Assembly (NCBI RefSeq): GCF_013141765.1
Contig: NZ_WHOD01000052.1
Coordinates: 124,001-188,000, forward strand
Direction: 5' to 3'
Source of the DNA: Paenibacillus foliorum
GTDB taxonomy: Bacteria > Bacillota > Bacilli > Paenibacillales > NBRC-103111
DNA length: 64,000 nucleotides
Shown here: positions 35,308-43,901 of the stretch, piece after piece
Position numbering within the stretch: the stretch's first letter is position 1
Layout of the letters: the number at the start of each line of letters is the position of its first letter
Translations under genes and position numbers: made by a program
The notes under the pieces: model-generated
Told to the model about the DNA's origin: nothing
Seen by the model: only the letters and a program-made list of their open reading frames with translations
Database searches by the model: none

Positions 35308-36135
35308 TCATTCAAACGTATCAGGATTTCTGCCTGTTCTTTCATCCAGATTCAATGCGTTCAATTGAGCCATGTCCTCTTGTGTTAATTCAAAATCAAA
35401 AATATCCGCATTGGATTGGATACGCTCTTCATTAACGGATTTAGGAATGGTTACAACTCCCTTTTGTATATCCCAACGTAAAATAATTTGAGCTGAGGAT
35501 TTACCATGCTTGCTGCCAAGCTCGACCAATGTCGGGTGATCAAGCAATCTTCCTTTCATGAGCGGACTCCAAGCCTCCAATTGAATATGATGCTGTTTAC
35601 AGAAATTATGGAGGTCAACTTGAGTCAACCGTGGGTGGTATTCAACTTGGTTTACGGCAGGTATAACTTCGCAGTCTGCCATCAGCTCTTTCAGATGATG
35701 GATATGAAAATTACTTACACCAATTGCGCGAACACTACCTTCTTTGTACAGCTTTTCTAGAGCTCGCCATGTGTCTTTATATTGATCCTTCACCGGCCAG
35801 TGGACCATATAAAGATCGATAGTCTCCAAGCCCAGCTTTTTACGGCTCGTTTCGAACGCAGCCAGTGTTGACTCATAGCCTTGTTCGGTATTCCATACTT
35901 TTGTTGTAACAAACAAATGTTCACGGAGAACACCGCTCTTTTTTATAGCATTACCTACACCCTCTTCATTACCGTATAGGGACGCTGTATCAATACTGCG
36001 ATACCCTGCTTGAATAGCTGTAGCAACAACCCTTTCAATTTCCTCACCTTCGGCAGTTTCAAATACGCCCAGTCCCAGCCAAGGCATCTTGACCCCATTA
36101 TTTAGAACGGTACATTCTGATATATGTTTAACCAT
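35308..36135 (-). CDS. aldo/keto reductase (copy 1)
   Basis: A 275-residue paralogue of the preceding entry, identical at most positions, with the tetrad Asp49, Tyr54, Lys79, His112. The two differ in patches such as residues 25-26 (FE versus YQ) and 64-72. That suggests a fairly recent duplication with some divergence. It follows the MalG-type permease by 46 bp. Both copies keep intact catalytic residues, so neither looks like a pseudogene. Confidence 0.92.
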   Translation of the reverse strand: MVKHISECTVLNNGVKMPWLGLGVFETAEGEEIERVVATAIQAGYRSIDTASLYGNEEGVGNAIKKSGVLREHLFVTTKVWNTEQGYESTLAAFETSRKKLGLETIDLYMVHWPVKDQYKDTWRALEKLYKEGSVRAIGVSNFHIHHLKELMADCEVIPAVNQVEYHPRLTQVDLHNFCKQHHIQLEAWSPLMKGRLLDHPTLVELGSKHGKSSAQIILRWDIQKGVVTIPKSVNEERIQSNADIFDFELTQEDMAQLNALNLDERTGRNPDTFE

Positions 36136-36181
36136 GTTAACTCCCTCGCCTCCTACAGATTTCCTTACTTTCTAAGTAGAA

Positions 36182-37024
36182 TTACTTAATTCCGGATGTA
36201 GCGATCCCCTCAACGATATATCGTTGGAAAAATAAGAATATTAAAAATACCGGAATAATGGATAGCACAGACATTGCAAAAAGCGATCCCAGCGCCGCCT
36301 CTCCTCCCGCATCCGTAAACATACGAAGCGCGAGTGTTACGGTATATTTTTTTATGCTGCTGAGATAAAGCAATTGGCTAAAAAAATCGTTCCATGTCCA
36401 AATAAATGTGAATATGGTTGTTGTAACGATGGCAGGAATGGTAAGCGGCAAAATAATGTGAGTATAGAGGCGAATTGGACCGCATCCGTCTACGGTAGCC
36501 GCTTTATCAAGCTCGCGAGGCAGCGAACGGATAAATTGAACAGACAGATATATAAAGAACCCTTCCACTGCAAAAAACTTCGGCACTACAATTGGAAGAA
36601 TCGTGTTGATCCATTCTAATTTATTGAAAATGATATATTGAGGAACTACAAGTACATGCATCGGAATCATCATAGTCATCAGCATCAAGGCAAACATCAT
36701 TTTTTTCCCTTTAAACTCCAGCCTGGCGAAGGCATAAGCGGTTAGCGAAGAAGATAGAATATTGCCAATTACCGCTAAACCAACCATGATCAGCGAGTTT
36801 AAGTAAAAGGTATTGAAAGTTGTACCTGAAGTGCCCTTCCATCCCTTAACATAGTTAGTAAAAGTAAATTCTCGCAGCCAAAGGCTATGATCAGTCAAAA
36901 TGGTGTTGGTAGGCTTAAACGAACTAATAATCATCCAGAGTACCGGATAGAGCATAATAAACATTCCCGTAATTACACAGGCGTGAAGCAACAGCTTTTT
37001 TATATCTATCGTTGTCATCCTCAT
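36182..37024 (-). CDS. CUT1 ABC permease, MalG type
   Basis: A 280-residue permease with six hydrophobic segments, an EAA loop at KAATVDGCGPIRLYTHIILPLT and the C-terminus QRYIVEGIATSGIK. It lies 9 bp after its MalF-type partner. It belongs to the importer of the LacI-controlled operon. No ATPase is present. Confidence 0.93.
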   Translation of the reverse strand: MRMTTIDIKKLLLHACVITGMFIMLYPVLWMIISSFKPTNTILTDHSLWLREFTFTNYVKGWKGTSGTTFNTFYLNSLIMVGLAVIGNILSSSLTAYAFARLEFKGKKMMFALMLMTMMIPMHVLVVPQYIIFNKLEWINTILPIVVPKFFAVEGFFIYLSVQFIRSLPRELDKAATVDGCGPIRLYTHIILPLTIPAIVTTTIFTFIWTWNDFFSQLLYLSSIKKYTVTLALRMFTDAGGEAALGSLFAMSVLSIIPVFLIFLFFQRYIVEGIATSGIK

Positions 37025-37033
37025 CCGTCCCCC

Positions 37034-37930
37034 CTAGTCACCATAATGAACCCATTTTTTTGAACCTAAAAAGATCAGCCCTGTCAAGCAAGCTATAATA
37101 ATCAGCAGCACCCATGCCATTGCGGAAGCATAACCCATCTGAAAGTTACCGAAGCCGTTCTGGTATAAGTAAAGTGTATAGAAAAGCGTAGAATTGACCG
37201 GTCCTCCCGTCCCATTACTTATTACATAAGCTGGTGTGAAGGCCTGAAACGAGCTGATGATCTGCATGATTCCGTTAAACAATATAATAGGGGATAAAAC
37301 CGGCAAGGTTACGTGAAGAAATTGCTTCCATCTCCCCGCTCCATCTAAAGCCGAAGCCTCATAAAAGTCTTGAGGAATTTGTTTGAGTCCAGCCAAGAAA
37401 ATGACCATAGGTGATCCGAACTGCCAAACTTTCAAAAAAATGATCGACCATATGGCATAATCGGGGGTTCCTACCCAGCTCGGCATTAAAATACCAACAT
37501 AGCCCAGCAACTGATTAACAATACCGCTTTCTCCGAACACCTGCCGCCATAAAATGGCAATAGCTACACTTCCCCCAATTAAGGATGGAACATAATACAC
37601 GGAACGGTAAATACCTAAGCCGCGTATTCCCTTATTTAAGAGCAATGACAGTAATAGAGCAAAGGCCAATTCCAAAGGTACGGCAACCCAAACATACATG
37701 AAGGTTACTTTCAATGCCTGAAAATAATGTGGATCATGATTGAACATCGTTGCATAGTTTTTAAACCCAATCCATTTGGGTGAAGACACAAAATTGTAAT
37801 CCGTAAATGAAAGATAGAGTGAGCTTAAAATCGGAATGGTACTAAATACCAGAATACCGATCAACCAGGGTGTCAGAAAAAGGTAGGGAATGATCCACAA
37901 CCATTGTTTACGGTTATTAAAAGTCGTCAC
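37034..37930 (-). CDS. CUT1 ABC permease, MalF type
   Basis: A 298-residue permease with six membrane segments and an EAA loop at EASALDGAGRWKQFLHVTLPVL. The N-terminal tail is short. It lies 76 bp after the solute-binding gene. Similar proteins in Paenibacillus carry monosaccharides or short oligosaccharides. Confidence 0.93.
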   Translation of the reverse strand: MTTFNNRKQWLWIIPYLFLTPWLIGILVFSTIPILSSLYLSFTDYNFVSSPKWIGFKNYATMFNHDPHYFQALKVTFMYVWVAVPLELAFALLLSLLLNKGIRGLGIYRSVYYVPSLIGGSVAIAILWRQVFGESGIVNQLLGYVGILMPSWVGTPDYAIWSIIFLKVWQFGSPMVIFLAGLKQIPQDFYEASALDGAGRWKQFLHVTLPVLSPIILFNGIMQIISSFQAFTPAYVISNGTGGPVNSTLFYTLYLYQNGFGNFQMGYASAMAWVLLIIIACLTGLIFLGSKKWVHYGD

Positions 37931-38006
37931 GGCATTATATCTCCCCTGCTAAGGATGAAACAAGAGCTCAAGTACTGGCTCTTTGAGCCCTTGCCTAATA
38001 AATGAA

Positions 38007-39293
38007 CTACCGATTTAATATTTGATTCGCCTGAGCAAAAAAGTCGTCAACAGCCTGCTCTATTGTCTTTTTACCGAACGCGACCGCTTCATTACTGGAG
38101 AGCAGAAGCTTTTGAATGGAAGTGCTGCCTGCTGGCATGGTAGGATACGGCCTCGTTGTTGGCAGCATAGTATTTACAAATGCATATTCCTTTTCTTCCG
38201 GTAGGCCCAGAGACGATTTGATCACTTCTTGCATTTTCTTTGAGGCTTGAGGGCCATGCTCGCCTTTAAAAATTTGGGCTGCATCAGGGTCATTAGTGAA
38301 AAAATTGATCAACATTGCCGCTTCCTTTGGATGCTTGGAATCTTTTGAAATCCCAAGCGAGGCTACAATTAATGGAATCTTCTTATCGCCCTTCGGATCC
38401 ATTGGATAACTAACGATATTCAACTCTTCTTTGGAGCTGCCTTGATAAATTTTTAGCTGATTGGAGCTCTTGCTGATCATAGCCACCTTACCGCGTGCAA
38501 GCATCGATTCCTCCTGTGTTTTATCTCCTTGCTCGGATTGAATCGACGCAGGCGGGGTCAATCCGTCTTTACGCATTTTATCCCAGAATGCGAACCAGTC
38601 TGCCAAATCCTGTTTACTCATAGCAAGCTCTTTTTCTTTATAGACTGACTTTCCTCTTTGAAGAACAAAAAGCTCCAGTCCCCTATACACACCACCCTCG
38701 TCCTCGGTAGCCCATGCATCTTTTCCTAACGTTTTTTGCAAAGCTTTAGATGCTGTAACATAGTCATCCCAAGACCAATTGTTTTTTGGCAGCTCTACAC
38801 CTGCTTTTTTGAACAAGGCCGTATTGTATAGAACCCCTGTAATATTATGGCCGAGGGTAATGGTATACAGCTTGTCATTGACTTTGCCACCCTCTGTGTC
38901 CATCTGGTCAAAATCCTTTACATTCAACTCTCCCGATGTGACAAGCGGATCCAATTCAAGCAGCATTTTGCGCGTCACAAAATCGAATTGAAAAAAGCTG
39001 CTTGTTTGCATGACATCAGGTGCATTGCCCCCTGCTGCTTGTGTAGTAAACTTCTCAGCATATTGATTCTCTGTCGTGAATTCTCTTAGAACCTTGATAT
39101 TGGGATTTTTTTGTTCAAAAAGGTCCACGATTTTATTCATTTTGTCATGTCGAGCTTGACCGCCCCACCAGGCAATACGCAGCTCCACTTTCTTTTCACT
39201 CTTATTCACTGCACTCTCTGTACTAGAGCAGGCGGTTAATCCCAAGGCTAATGAGGCCGAAATCATTAGAATTGCAGCTTTCCTTAATCTCAT
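38007..39293 (-). CDS. ABC solute-binding lipoprotein
   Basis: A 428-residue family-1 sugar-binding protein. The signal peptide ends with LTAC (Cys22). The first strand ELRIAWWGGQARHDKMNKIVDLF is typical of the family. It follows rpiB by 51 bp and is the substrate-specific part of the importer in the LacI-controlled operon. Confidence 0.93.
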   Translation of the reverse strand: MRLRKAAILMISASLALGLTACSSTESAVNKSEKKVELRIAWWGGQARHDKMNKIVDLFEQKNPNIKVLREFTTENQYAEKFTTQAAGGNAPDVMQTSSFFQFDFVTRKMLLELDPLVTSGELNVKDFDQMDTEGGKVNDKLYTITLGHNITGVLYNTALFKKAGVELPKNNWSWDDYVTASKALQKTLGKDAWATEDEGGVYRGLELFVLQRGKSVYKEKELAMSKQDLADWFAFWDKMRKDGLTPPASIQSEQGDKTQEESMLARGKVAMISKSSNQLKIYQGSSKEELNIVSYPMDPKGDKKIPLIVASLGISKDSKHPKEAAMLINFFTNDPDAAQIFKGEHGPQASKKMQEVIKSSLGLPEEKEYAFVNTMLPTTRPYPTMPAGSTSIQKLLLSSNEAVAFGKKTIEQAVDDFFAQANQILNR

Positions 39294-39344
39294 AAGCTTT
39301 TCCTCCTAATATTCGTTTTCCAAACAATCAAATGCCAATTAAGA

Positions 39345-39818
39345 CTAATTCTTCGAGGAATGGTTCGGTACGGTGAATTCGCGCTCCATCTCATGCAGTT
39401 TTTCGACGCGGCGGCGGAACTCCTCTTTGGTACTGAATTCAGCTTTCAAAAAGCTTTCCAGAAGTTCAACCACGATAACAGGACCGATGATCTGTCCTCC
39501 TACACACATCACGTTCACATCGTCGTGCTCCACACACTGATGGGCCGAGTGGATATCATGACAGACAGATGCCCGGATACCTGGAATTTTATTGGCTGCT
39601 ATGGAAGCTCCTACGCCTGTTCCACACACCATAATTGCGCGCTCCGCCCTGCCTTCTAGAATTTCAGAACAAACAGTCCTCGTAATATCTGGAAAATCTA
39701 CAGGATTGTCGTCGTAGCACCCAAAATCAGTTACCTCGTGACCCATACTATTTAATGCGCTTACAACAGTTCCTTTCAGCTGAAACCCACAATGATCTCC
39801 ACCTACTGCAATTCTCAT
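39345..39818 (-). CDS. rpiB: RpiB/LacAB-family sugar-phosphate isomerase
   Basis: A 157-residue isomerase of the RpiB family, which interconverts ribose-5-P and ribulose-5-P; relatives act on allose-6-P or galactose-6-P. The N-terminal GGDHCG (Asp8, His9), the catalytic Cys65 in VCGTGVG and NVMCVGGQIIG are all present. The ATG at 39818 has AGGAGG 7 nt before it; the longer frame lacks one. It is the first gene of the nine-gene operon, directly behind a LacI-type operator. Being part of an inducible sugar operon, an allose-6-P or other aldose-6-P role is as likely as the housekeeping one. Confidence 0.9.
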   Translation of the reverse strand: MRIAVGGDHCGFQLKGTVVSALNSMGHEVTDFGCYDDNPVDFPDITRTVCSEILEGRAERAIMVCGTGVGASIAANKIPGIRASVCHDIHSAHQCVEHDDVNVMCVGGQIIGPVIVVELLESFLKAEFSTKEEFRRRVEKLHEMEREFTVPNHSSKN

Positions 39819-39841
39819 ACTCCATCCTCCTATTGATATAT

Positions 39842-39861
39842 TCATTTAATCGATTAAATGA
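39842..39861. promoter_or_regulatory. LacI-family operator, copy 1 (rpiB operon)
   Basis: A perfect 20-bp palindrome with core ATTTAATCGATTAAAT lies 23 bp upstream of the rpiB start. The same core occurs at 40986-41003 and 42051-42066 and not elsewhere in the regions I inspected. The central CG is typical of LacI/GalR operators. Confidence 0.85.
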
Positions 39862-39899
39862 TAAGTGAAAAATAAAGAGAGAATTATCAAACCCCTCCA

Positions 39900-39914
39900 T
39901 TAAAACGCTTACAA
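39900..39914 (-). promoter_or_regulatory. cre-like site upstream of rpiB
   Basis: On the minus strand TTGTAAGCGTTTTAA matches the CcpA catabolite-response consensus WTGNAANCGNWNNCW at all but one defined position. It lies about 40 bp upstream of the operator. Catabolite repression of the operon is plausible but unproven. Confidence 0.4.
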
Positions 39915-39945
39915 GTCATGCCTGCTATTCTCCTGTATCATACTT

Positions 39946-40968
39946 TTAATGCGGCTCTTTGATAAGGTTACAGCCGCATGAACGACGGATGATTAACGAT
40001 GTATCCATATACATAATTTCTCGTTTTACATCTTTTTCTTTAATTCTCATCATCATTAAGTCTGCTGCATTTACACCTAGTCGATAAGAAGGCGGTCTAA
40101 TCGTTGTAACTGGAGGTTCAACGATCTCAACCCAATCCGGGTCATCAAAACCAAGAACAGCAACCTGATTAGGAATTTGAATATTCGATTGCTTTAAATA
40201 TTTGTATGCCCCCAATGTCATCGAGTTGTTAGAAATAAACACCGCATCAGGCTTCAAATCCTGTTCCATCAGCTCTTTCATCCTGGAGTATCCGCTCTCT
40301 ACTGTGAATTGTCCTTCTTTTATTATAGAAGCCAATTCTATGATGCCGTTTTCTTTAAGCGCTTTCTTGTAACCCGTTAACCTGTCTTTTCCTGTACTAA
40401 TGGAAGAAGGACCTGCAATAATTCCAATTTTGCTATACCCATGCTGAATCAAATGTTCTGTAGCGTTATATGCCCCTTGGATATTATTAGCCATTATTAC
40501 ATCGGAATTCATAAATTCCGGGCACCGGTTTAAGAAAACAATCGGCACACCCGTTTTTTCCAGTGAGCGGAAATAGTCACCCGAATTACCGGCTGACGAT
40601 ACGATCAATCCATCTACTCTTTTGCCGATTAGAACATTAAGATACTTGCGTTCTTTCTCCACAGAAGAATCCGTGTTGCATAACAAAACACTGTAGTTAC
40701 TTTTTGCGAGCTCTTCCTCAATTCCCCGTACAATATTGGAGAAGACTGGATTGGCTATATCAGAAATCAGTACCCCAATAATTCTTGATTCCTGAATGCG
40801 CAAGCTCTTAGCTACAATATTTGGCTGATAATTCAGCTCTTGTATCGCGGAATAAACCTTCAGCTTAACTTCTTCTCGAACGAATCTTGTTCCGTTTAAT
40901 GTGTTTGAAACAGTAGCAGTAGATACCCCAGCTTTGTCCGCTACTTCCTTAAGTGTTGCCCTCTTCAT
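39946..40968 (-). CDS. LacI-family transcriptional repressor
   Basis: A 340-residue repressor. The N-terminal helix-turn-helix TLKEVADKAGVSTATVSNTLNG (about 4-25) is followed by a periplasmic-binding-protein-like sensor (about 60-335), including GVLISDIANPVFSNIVRGIE. The ATG at 40968 lies at proper distance from GGGGAGGTG. The same palindrome is found at its own promoter, at the rpiB operon and before the epimerase gene, so it is the probable repressor of all three. The ligand is unknown; a sugar or sugar phosphate is expected. Confidence 0.92.
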   Translation of the reverse strand: MKRATLKEVADKAGVSTATVSNTLNGTRFVREEVKLKVYSAIQELNYQPNIVAKSLRIQESRIIGVLISDIANPVFSNIVRGIEEELAKSNYSVLLCNTDSSVEKERKYLNVLIGKRVDGLIVSSAGNSGDYFRSLEKTGVPIVFLNRCPEFMNSDVIMANNIQGAYNATEHLIQHGYSKIGIIAGPSSISTGKDRLTGYKKALKENGIIELASIIKEGQFTVESGYSRMKELMEQDLKPDAVFISNNSMTLGAYKYLKQSNIQIPNQVAVLGFDDPDWVEIVEPPVTTIRPPSYRLGVNAADLMMMRIKEKDVKREIMYMDTSLIIRRSCGCNLIKEPH

Positions 40969-40985
40969 TAGTAGTATCACCTCCC

Positions 40986-41003
40986 CATTTAATCGATTAA
41001 ATG
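40986..41003. promoter_or_regulatory. LacI-family operator, copy 2 (lacI autoregulation)
   Basis: A perfect 18-bp palindrome CATTTAATCGATTAAATG lies between the -10 box of the repressor promoter and the ribosome site. It covers the start of transcription, the classical position for repression. Confidence 0.85.
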
Positions 41004-41004
41004 A

Positions 41005-41034
41005 ATTATAGTATTAATTTCCCAATGAAGTCAA
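41005..41034 (-). promoter_or_regulatory. sigma-A promoter of the LacI-family gene
   Basis: TTGACT (41029-41034), an 18-bp spacer and a consensus TATAAT (41005-41010) on the minus strand. The operator begins one base downstream of the -10 box. Confidence 0.8.
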
Positions 41035-41062
41035 CAAGCAATATTACGAAATGGTCAAAATC

Positions 41063-41914
41063 TTATTTACTCTTTTTACGAAACTGATTTGGAGATGCTC
41101 CTGTAACCTTTTTAAATAAAACGGAAAAATAATTCGAATTATCATAGCCCATGCGATGTGAAATTTCCTGTATCGTTAAATTACTGGTGAGAAGCAACTT
41201 CTTAGCTTCCCCAATTCGCAACTGAATAACGTAATTGATAGGTGAATATCCCGTTTTCTCTTTAAATATACGTGAGAGATAGTATGGGCTTATGTACAGG
41301 CTATTCGCAATTTCATTAAGAGAAATGTCCTGCATAAAATGATTATCCAGAAACTCTTGGATCTGATAACCTACAGAATGCTGCTCCGATGAGACAATCA
41401 ATGATTCATGAGCACTGACAATTCGATGAATAAAAACAAGTAAGGAGCTTAAATAGTTTTGACAAATAATTTGGCATCCCATTGTTTGTGAATTTACTTC
41501 TTCGAAAATTTGAGAAAAAAGACCTTCAATTTTTGATCCTAACGCATTTGTCCGAATAACAGGAGATTGATGTCTAGGTAAGATGCATCCCTCATCAATT
41601 CCTTCTATTGCTAAATTACTCACACCACAATAATAGGTTTTTAACGGATTTTCAGCCTTAGAACGTTCTTCATGGCTAACCCCTTGATTATATATTATCA
41701 AATCGCCTCTCCCTGCAACGTATTCTTTATCCCCAATAATAAAGCTTCCCTCACCATCAACGATATATACGATTTCACTCAAATCATCGTGTTTATGGCG
41801 TTCGAAGGACCATCTCGGCTCATTACATATTTGGCCAGCGTATTTGAGAATGGGCTGAATATCCTTTTTAAAAAAGGATACGCTTGGGAAATTCGTTGAA
41901 ATTTGAACAGTCAT
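41063..41914 (-). CDS. AraC-family transcriptional regulator with cupin sensor domain
   Basis: A 283-residue regulator. The cupin sensor contains FERHKHDDLSEIVYIVDGEG and RGDLIIYNQGVSHEE. The AraC domain (about 180-283) reads DISLNEIANSLYISPYYLSRIFKE and TIQEISHRMGYDNSNYFSVLFKK. The ATG at 41914 has GAGGAGG upstream; an adjoining TTG is possible. It sits between the LacI gene and the divergent epimerase gene, so it may be a second regulator of the same sugar pathway. Confidence 0.9.
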   Translation of the reverse strand: MTVQISTNFPSVSFFKKDIQPILKYAGQICNEPRWSFERHKHDDLSEIVYIVDGEGSFIIGDKEYVAGRGDLIIYNQGVSHEERSKAENPLKTYYCGVSNLAIEGIDEGCILPRHQSPVIRTNALGSKIEGLFSQIFEEVNSQTMGCQIICQNYLSSLLVFIHRIVSAHESLIVSSEQHSVGYQIQEFLDNHFMQDISLNEIANSLYISPYYLSRIFKEKTGYSPINYVIQLRIGEAKKLLLTSNLTIQEISHRMGYDNSNYFSVLFKKVTGASPNQFRKKSK

Positions 41915-42050
41915 CAATGACCTCCTCTATAAAAAACGAATATGAGCTTAGTTGCTTACCCCTCCGAAAAAAGCAAGATACAACAGAAATACTGCAAATA
42001 TAGGGATAGTTTTAACTATGCAATACATTTATCCTAAATGATATCGATTC

Positions 42051-42066
42051 ATTTAATCGATTAAAT
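42051..42066. promoter_or_regulatory. LacI-family operator, copy 3 (epimerase gene)
   Basis: The 16-bp core ATTTAATCGATTAAAT is perfect here, but the flanking base pair is lost. It lies about 92 bp upstream of the epimerase start, next to a GATAAT -10-like box, and about 137 bp from the AraC start on the other side. It could control both directions. A smaller ATAGTT-TT-AACTAT repeat is at 42006-42019. Confidence 0.8.
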
Positions 42067-42158
42067 TGATAATACAAAAAATCGATACTCATTTCAACCA
42101 AGCTTTGAATTATTGGTAGCTGCAACTAAAATTAGCTTAACTAGGGAGATGCTTCTTA

Positions 42159-43127
42159 ATGAGCCTACAAAATTATCAGATCAAAAATGAACGGATTCAC
42201 TCTGCATTTTTCGAATTAAAGAAAAATCATCCTGAGAAGCTTAACCAACGACTTAATTTATCTTGGAGCAACTGGGGTTTTGGAATCGAATCGTTAGAAG
42301 ACACCGCTAGACGGTTGAACAAAGCAGGGATCTCCTTCATTGAACTTCACGGTAACCATTACGGGGCCGACCTCGGTTATAAAGTAAAAGATACCCTGGA
42401 CATTCTTGGAGCTTACAATATTCGTGTCGGAGGAATATGCGGCATGTTCTCTGAGGATAACGATTTATCAAGCAATCGTTCTATTCATCGTCAAGCCGCT
42501 GTAGATTACTTGAAACGCGAAATAGAATTTACTGCTGCCGTTGGCGGATCCTACATTCTTGTAGTACCCGGTGCAGTTGGTAGAGCAAAAAAATACGACG
42601 AAATGGAGTTTGACCGCAGTGTTGAAACGTTAAGCCTTGTTGCGGATCATTTTGTAAAACACAACGTGCAAGCTGCCATTGAACCGATCCGATCCGCTGA
42701 AGTCAGCTTTGTTCATACAATCGATGATGCACAAAATTATATTCGCGCGGTGAATCATAAAGCAGTCGGACATATTAACGCTGATGTCTATCATATGCAA
42801 GCCGAGGAAGCCCATATCGGTGAGTCTCTACTTTCTGCCGGGGATCAGCTCTTAAACCTTCACATGGCCGACAGTAACCGCGGTGCATTGGGAGATGGAT
42901 TCCTTGATTTAGACACGATCATTATGGCTCTATATTTAATCGGGTTTAACCGGCAGGGTCGGTATGTAACGCCTGAACCGTTAGGTCCTGGCGGAGATCC
43001 GTATCCTTCAATGTACGGTAAGCCATCAAAAGAGCTACTTGATCAACTGGTGAATCAAACAGCTGCCTATTTCCGTGAGAGGGAAGAATTCCTATTGAAT
43101 TCTTGGCACGGAGGAAGCCATAGTTGA
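42159..43127 (+). CDS. sugar phosphate isomerase/epimerase-type TIM barrel (tagatose/psicose 3-epimerase-like)
   Basis: A 322-residue AP-endonuclease-2-fold TIM barrel. Candidate metal ligands are the Glu in AAIEPIRSAE, the Asp/His in GHINADVYHM, the His in LHMADSNRGALG and the Glu in YVTPEPLG. This pattern is seen in D-tagatose/D-psicose 3-epimerases and related sugar isomerases. The ATG has AGGGAG upstream. It is the only plus-strand gene of the LacI regulon. With the rhamnose-isomerase-like enzyme it could convert a rare ketose to fructose. Confidence 0.85.
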   Translation: MSLQNYQIKNERIHSAFFELKKNHPEKLNQRLNLSWSNWGFGIESLEDTARRLNKAGISFIELHGNHYGADLGYKVKDTLDILGAYNIRVGGICGMFSEDNDLSSNRSIHRQAAVDYLKREIEFTAAVGGSYILVVPGAVGRAKKYDEMEFDRSVETLSLVADHFVKHNVQAAIEPIRSAEVSFVHTIDDAQNYIRAVNHKAVGHINADVYHMQAEEAHIGESLLSAGDQLLNLHMADSNRGALGDGFLDLDTIIMALYLIGFNRQGRYVTPEPLGPGGDPYPSMYGKPSKELLDQLVNQTAAYFREREEFLLNSWHGGSHS

Positions 43128-43157
43128 AATAGAGTCTATTAAATAGATACTTATTAT

Positions 43158-43193
43158 GAGGTTGATCAGTCAACTCTGCTTAGCCTCTTTTTT
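43158..43193 (+). terminator. weak terminator of the epimerase gene
   Basis: GAGG/CCTC pair around an inner GTTGA-TCAG-TCAAC hairpin, followed by TTTTTT. The structure is broken but the T-run is good. Confidence 0.5.
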
Positions 43194-43296
43194 AAAGCCT
43201 TTAACTCAAAAAAAAGACTGATCCCAAAGCTACTTCGCGATCTAATACTTCTTGCGCTCGCTCATCCATTAGCTTTGCTTTATACAATGCACAACC

Positions 43297-43341
43297 ATAT
43301 AAATAAGCTGGCTTCTCCCCCTTACAGGTTCGAAACCAGCT
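43297..43341 (-). terminator. terminator of the 52-residue membrane protein gene (repeat copy A)
   Basis: AGCTGGCTTC/GAAACCAGCT (43306-43315, 43332-43341) gives a 10-bp stem with one G-U pair on the minus strand, followed by TTATTTATA. It is clearly related in sequence to the terminator at 59682-59734. The rest of 43194-43296 shows nothing. Confidence 0.65.
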
Positions 43342-43375
43342 CTATAACAAGCTCAACAAGTTTGTTCAGTTTTCT

Positions 43376-43534
43376 TTATCTCACAACTCCCCCGGCAACC
43401 GGAGGCACCTCGCCTAGCGCCCAGCTAATCATAAAATAAACAAAGGGTAAGAAAATAACCAAACCCGCTATAATAGTAACAAGGCCAAGCCCATTAAACC
43501 GCTGTTCTGATTTGGTATTTTTTATTATTTCCAT
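43376..43534 (-). CDS. 52-residue single-span membrane protein, unrecognised
   Basis: A small frame with good support as a gene. It has a GGGG ribosome site 9 nt before the ATG, a promoter with a consensus -10 box, and a terminator. The protein has a charged N-terminus (MEIIKNTKSEQRFNG), one hydrophobic helix (about 15-40: LGLVTIIAGLVIFLPFVYFM) and a Pro/Gly-rich tail ending AGGVVR. I do not recognise the family. The Fnr/Crp-type site upstream suggests expression under low oxygen or another Crp-family signal, so it could be a small subunit or regulator of a respiratory enzyme; this is inference. Confidence 0.65.
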   Translation of the reverse strand: MEIIKNTKSEQRFNGLGLVTIIAGLVIFLPFVYFMISWALGEVPPVAGGVVR

Positions 43535-43583
43535 ATATCATACCCCACTTCAGTATATTTTACTTCAGGACCTTATAGAAGTG

Positions 43584-43626
43584 ATTATAGGTCGTTTATT
43601 GAAGTAGGTATATGATATAAATCACA
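43584..43626 (-). promoter_or_regulatory. Fnr/Crp-type class II promoter of the 52-residue protein gene
   Basis: On the minus strand TGTGATTTATATCATA (43626-43611) matches the Crp/Fnr pattern TGTGA-N6-TCACA with one mismatch. A perfect TATAAT (43589-43584) has its centre 32 bp downstream, which puts the site at about -41.5. A 40-bp imperfect inverted repeat (TACTTCA...TGAAGTA) spans the likely start of transcription. Confidence 0.6.
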
Positions 43627-43901
43627 GCTAGTCATATTAAAACATCAGTTCAACACGATGGAGACTTGACGGTTTGCTTATCTTGCTTATTTTACTTCAA
43701 TCTCAATTTCAGTCTTCAAGAATTTATTTACTTGAGGGTCTAAGTATCACCTTTATTAAACCCCATTTTTTTGCAATGGCTATGCGCTTCCGAAATTCAG
43801 GAGATACTCAACTCAACAAAGGCTGCCCGATTCAATCTGCCGGCAGCATAATTATAATATCTTATTGAGCTATTTAGCTCGATTCGGTTCTCTACTTGCT
43901 G

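Noticed and set aside
43674..43868. 64-codon plus-strand frame
   Set aside because: No ribosome site, no similarity, and it opposes the promoter region of the 52-residue protein gene.
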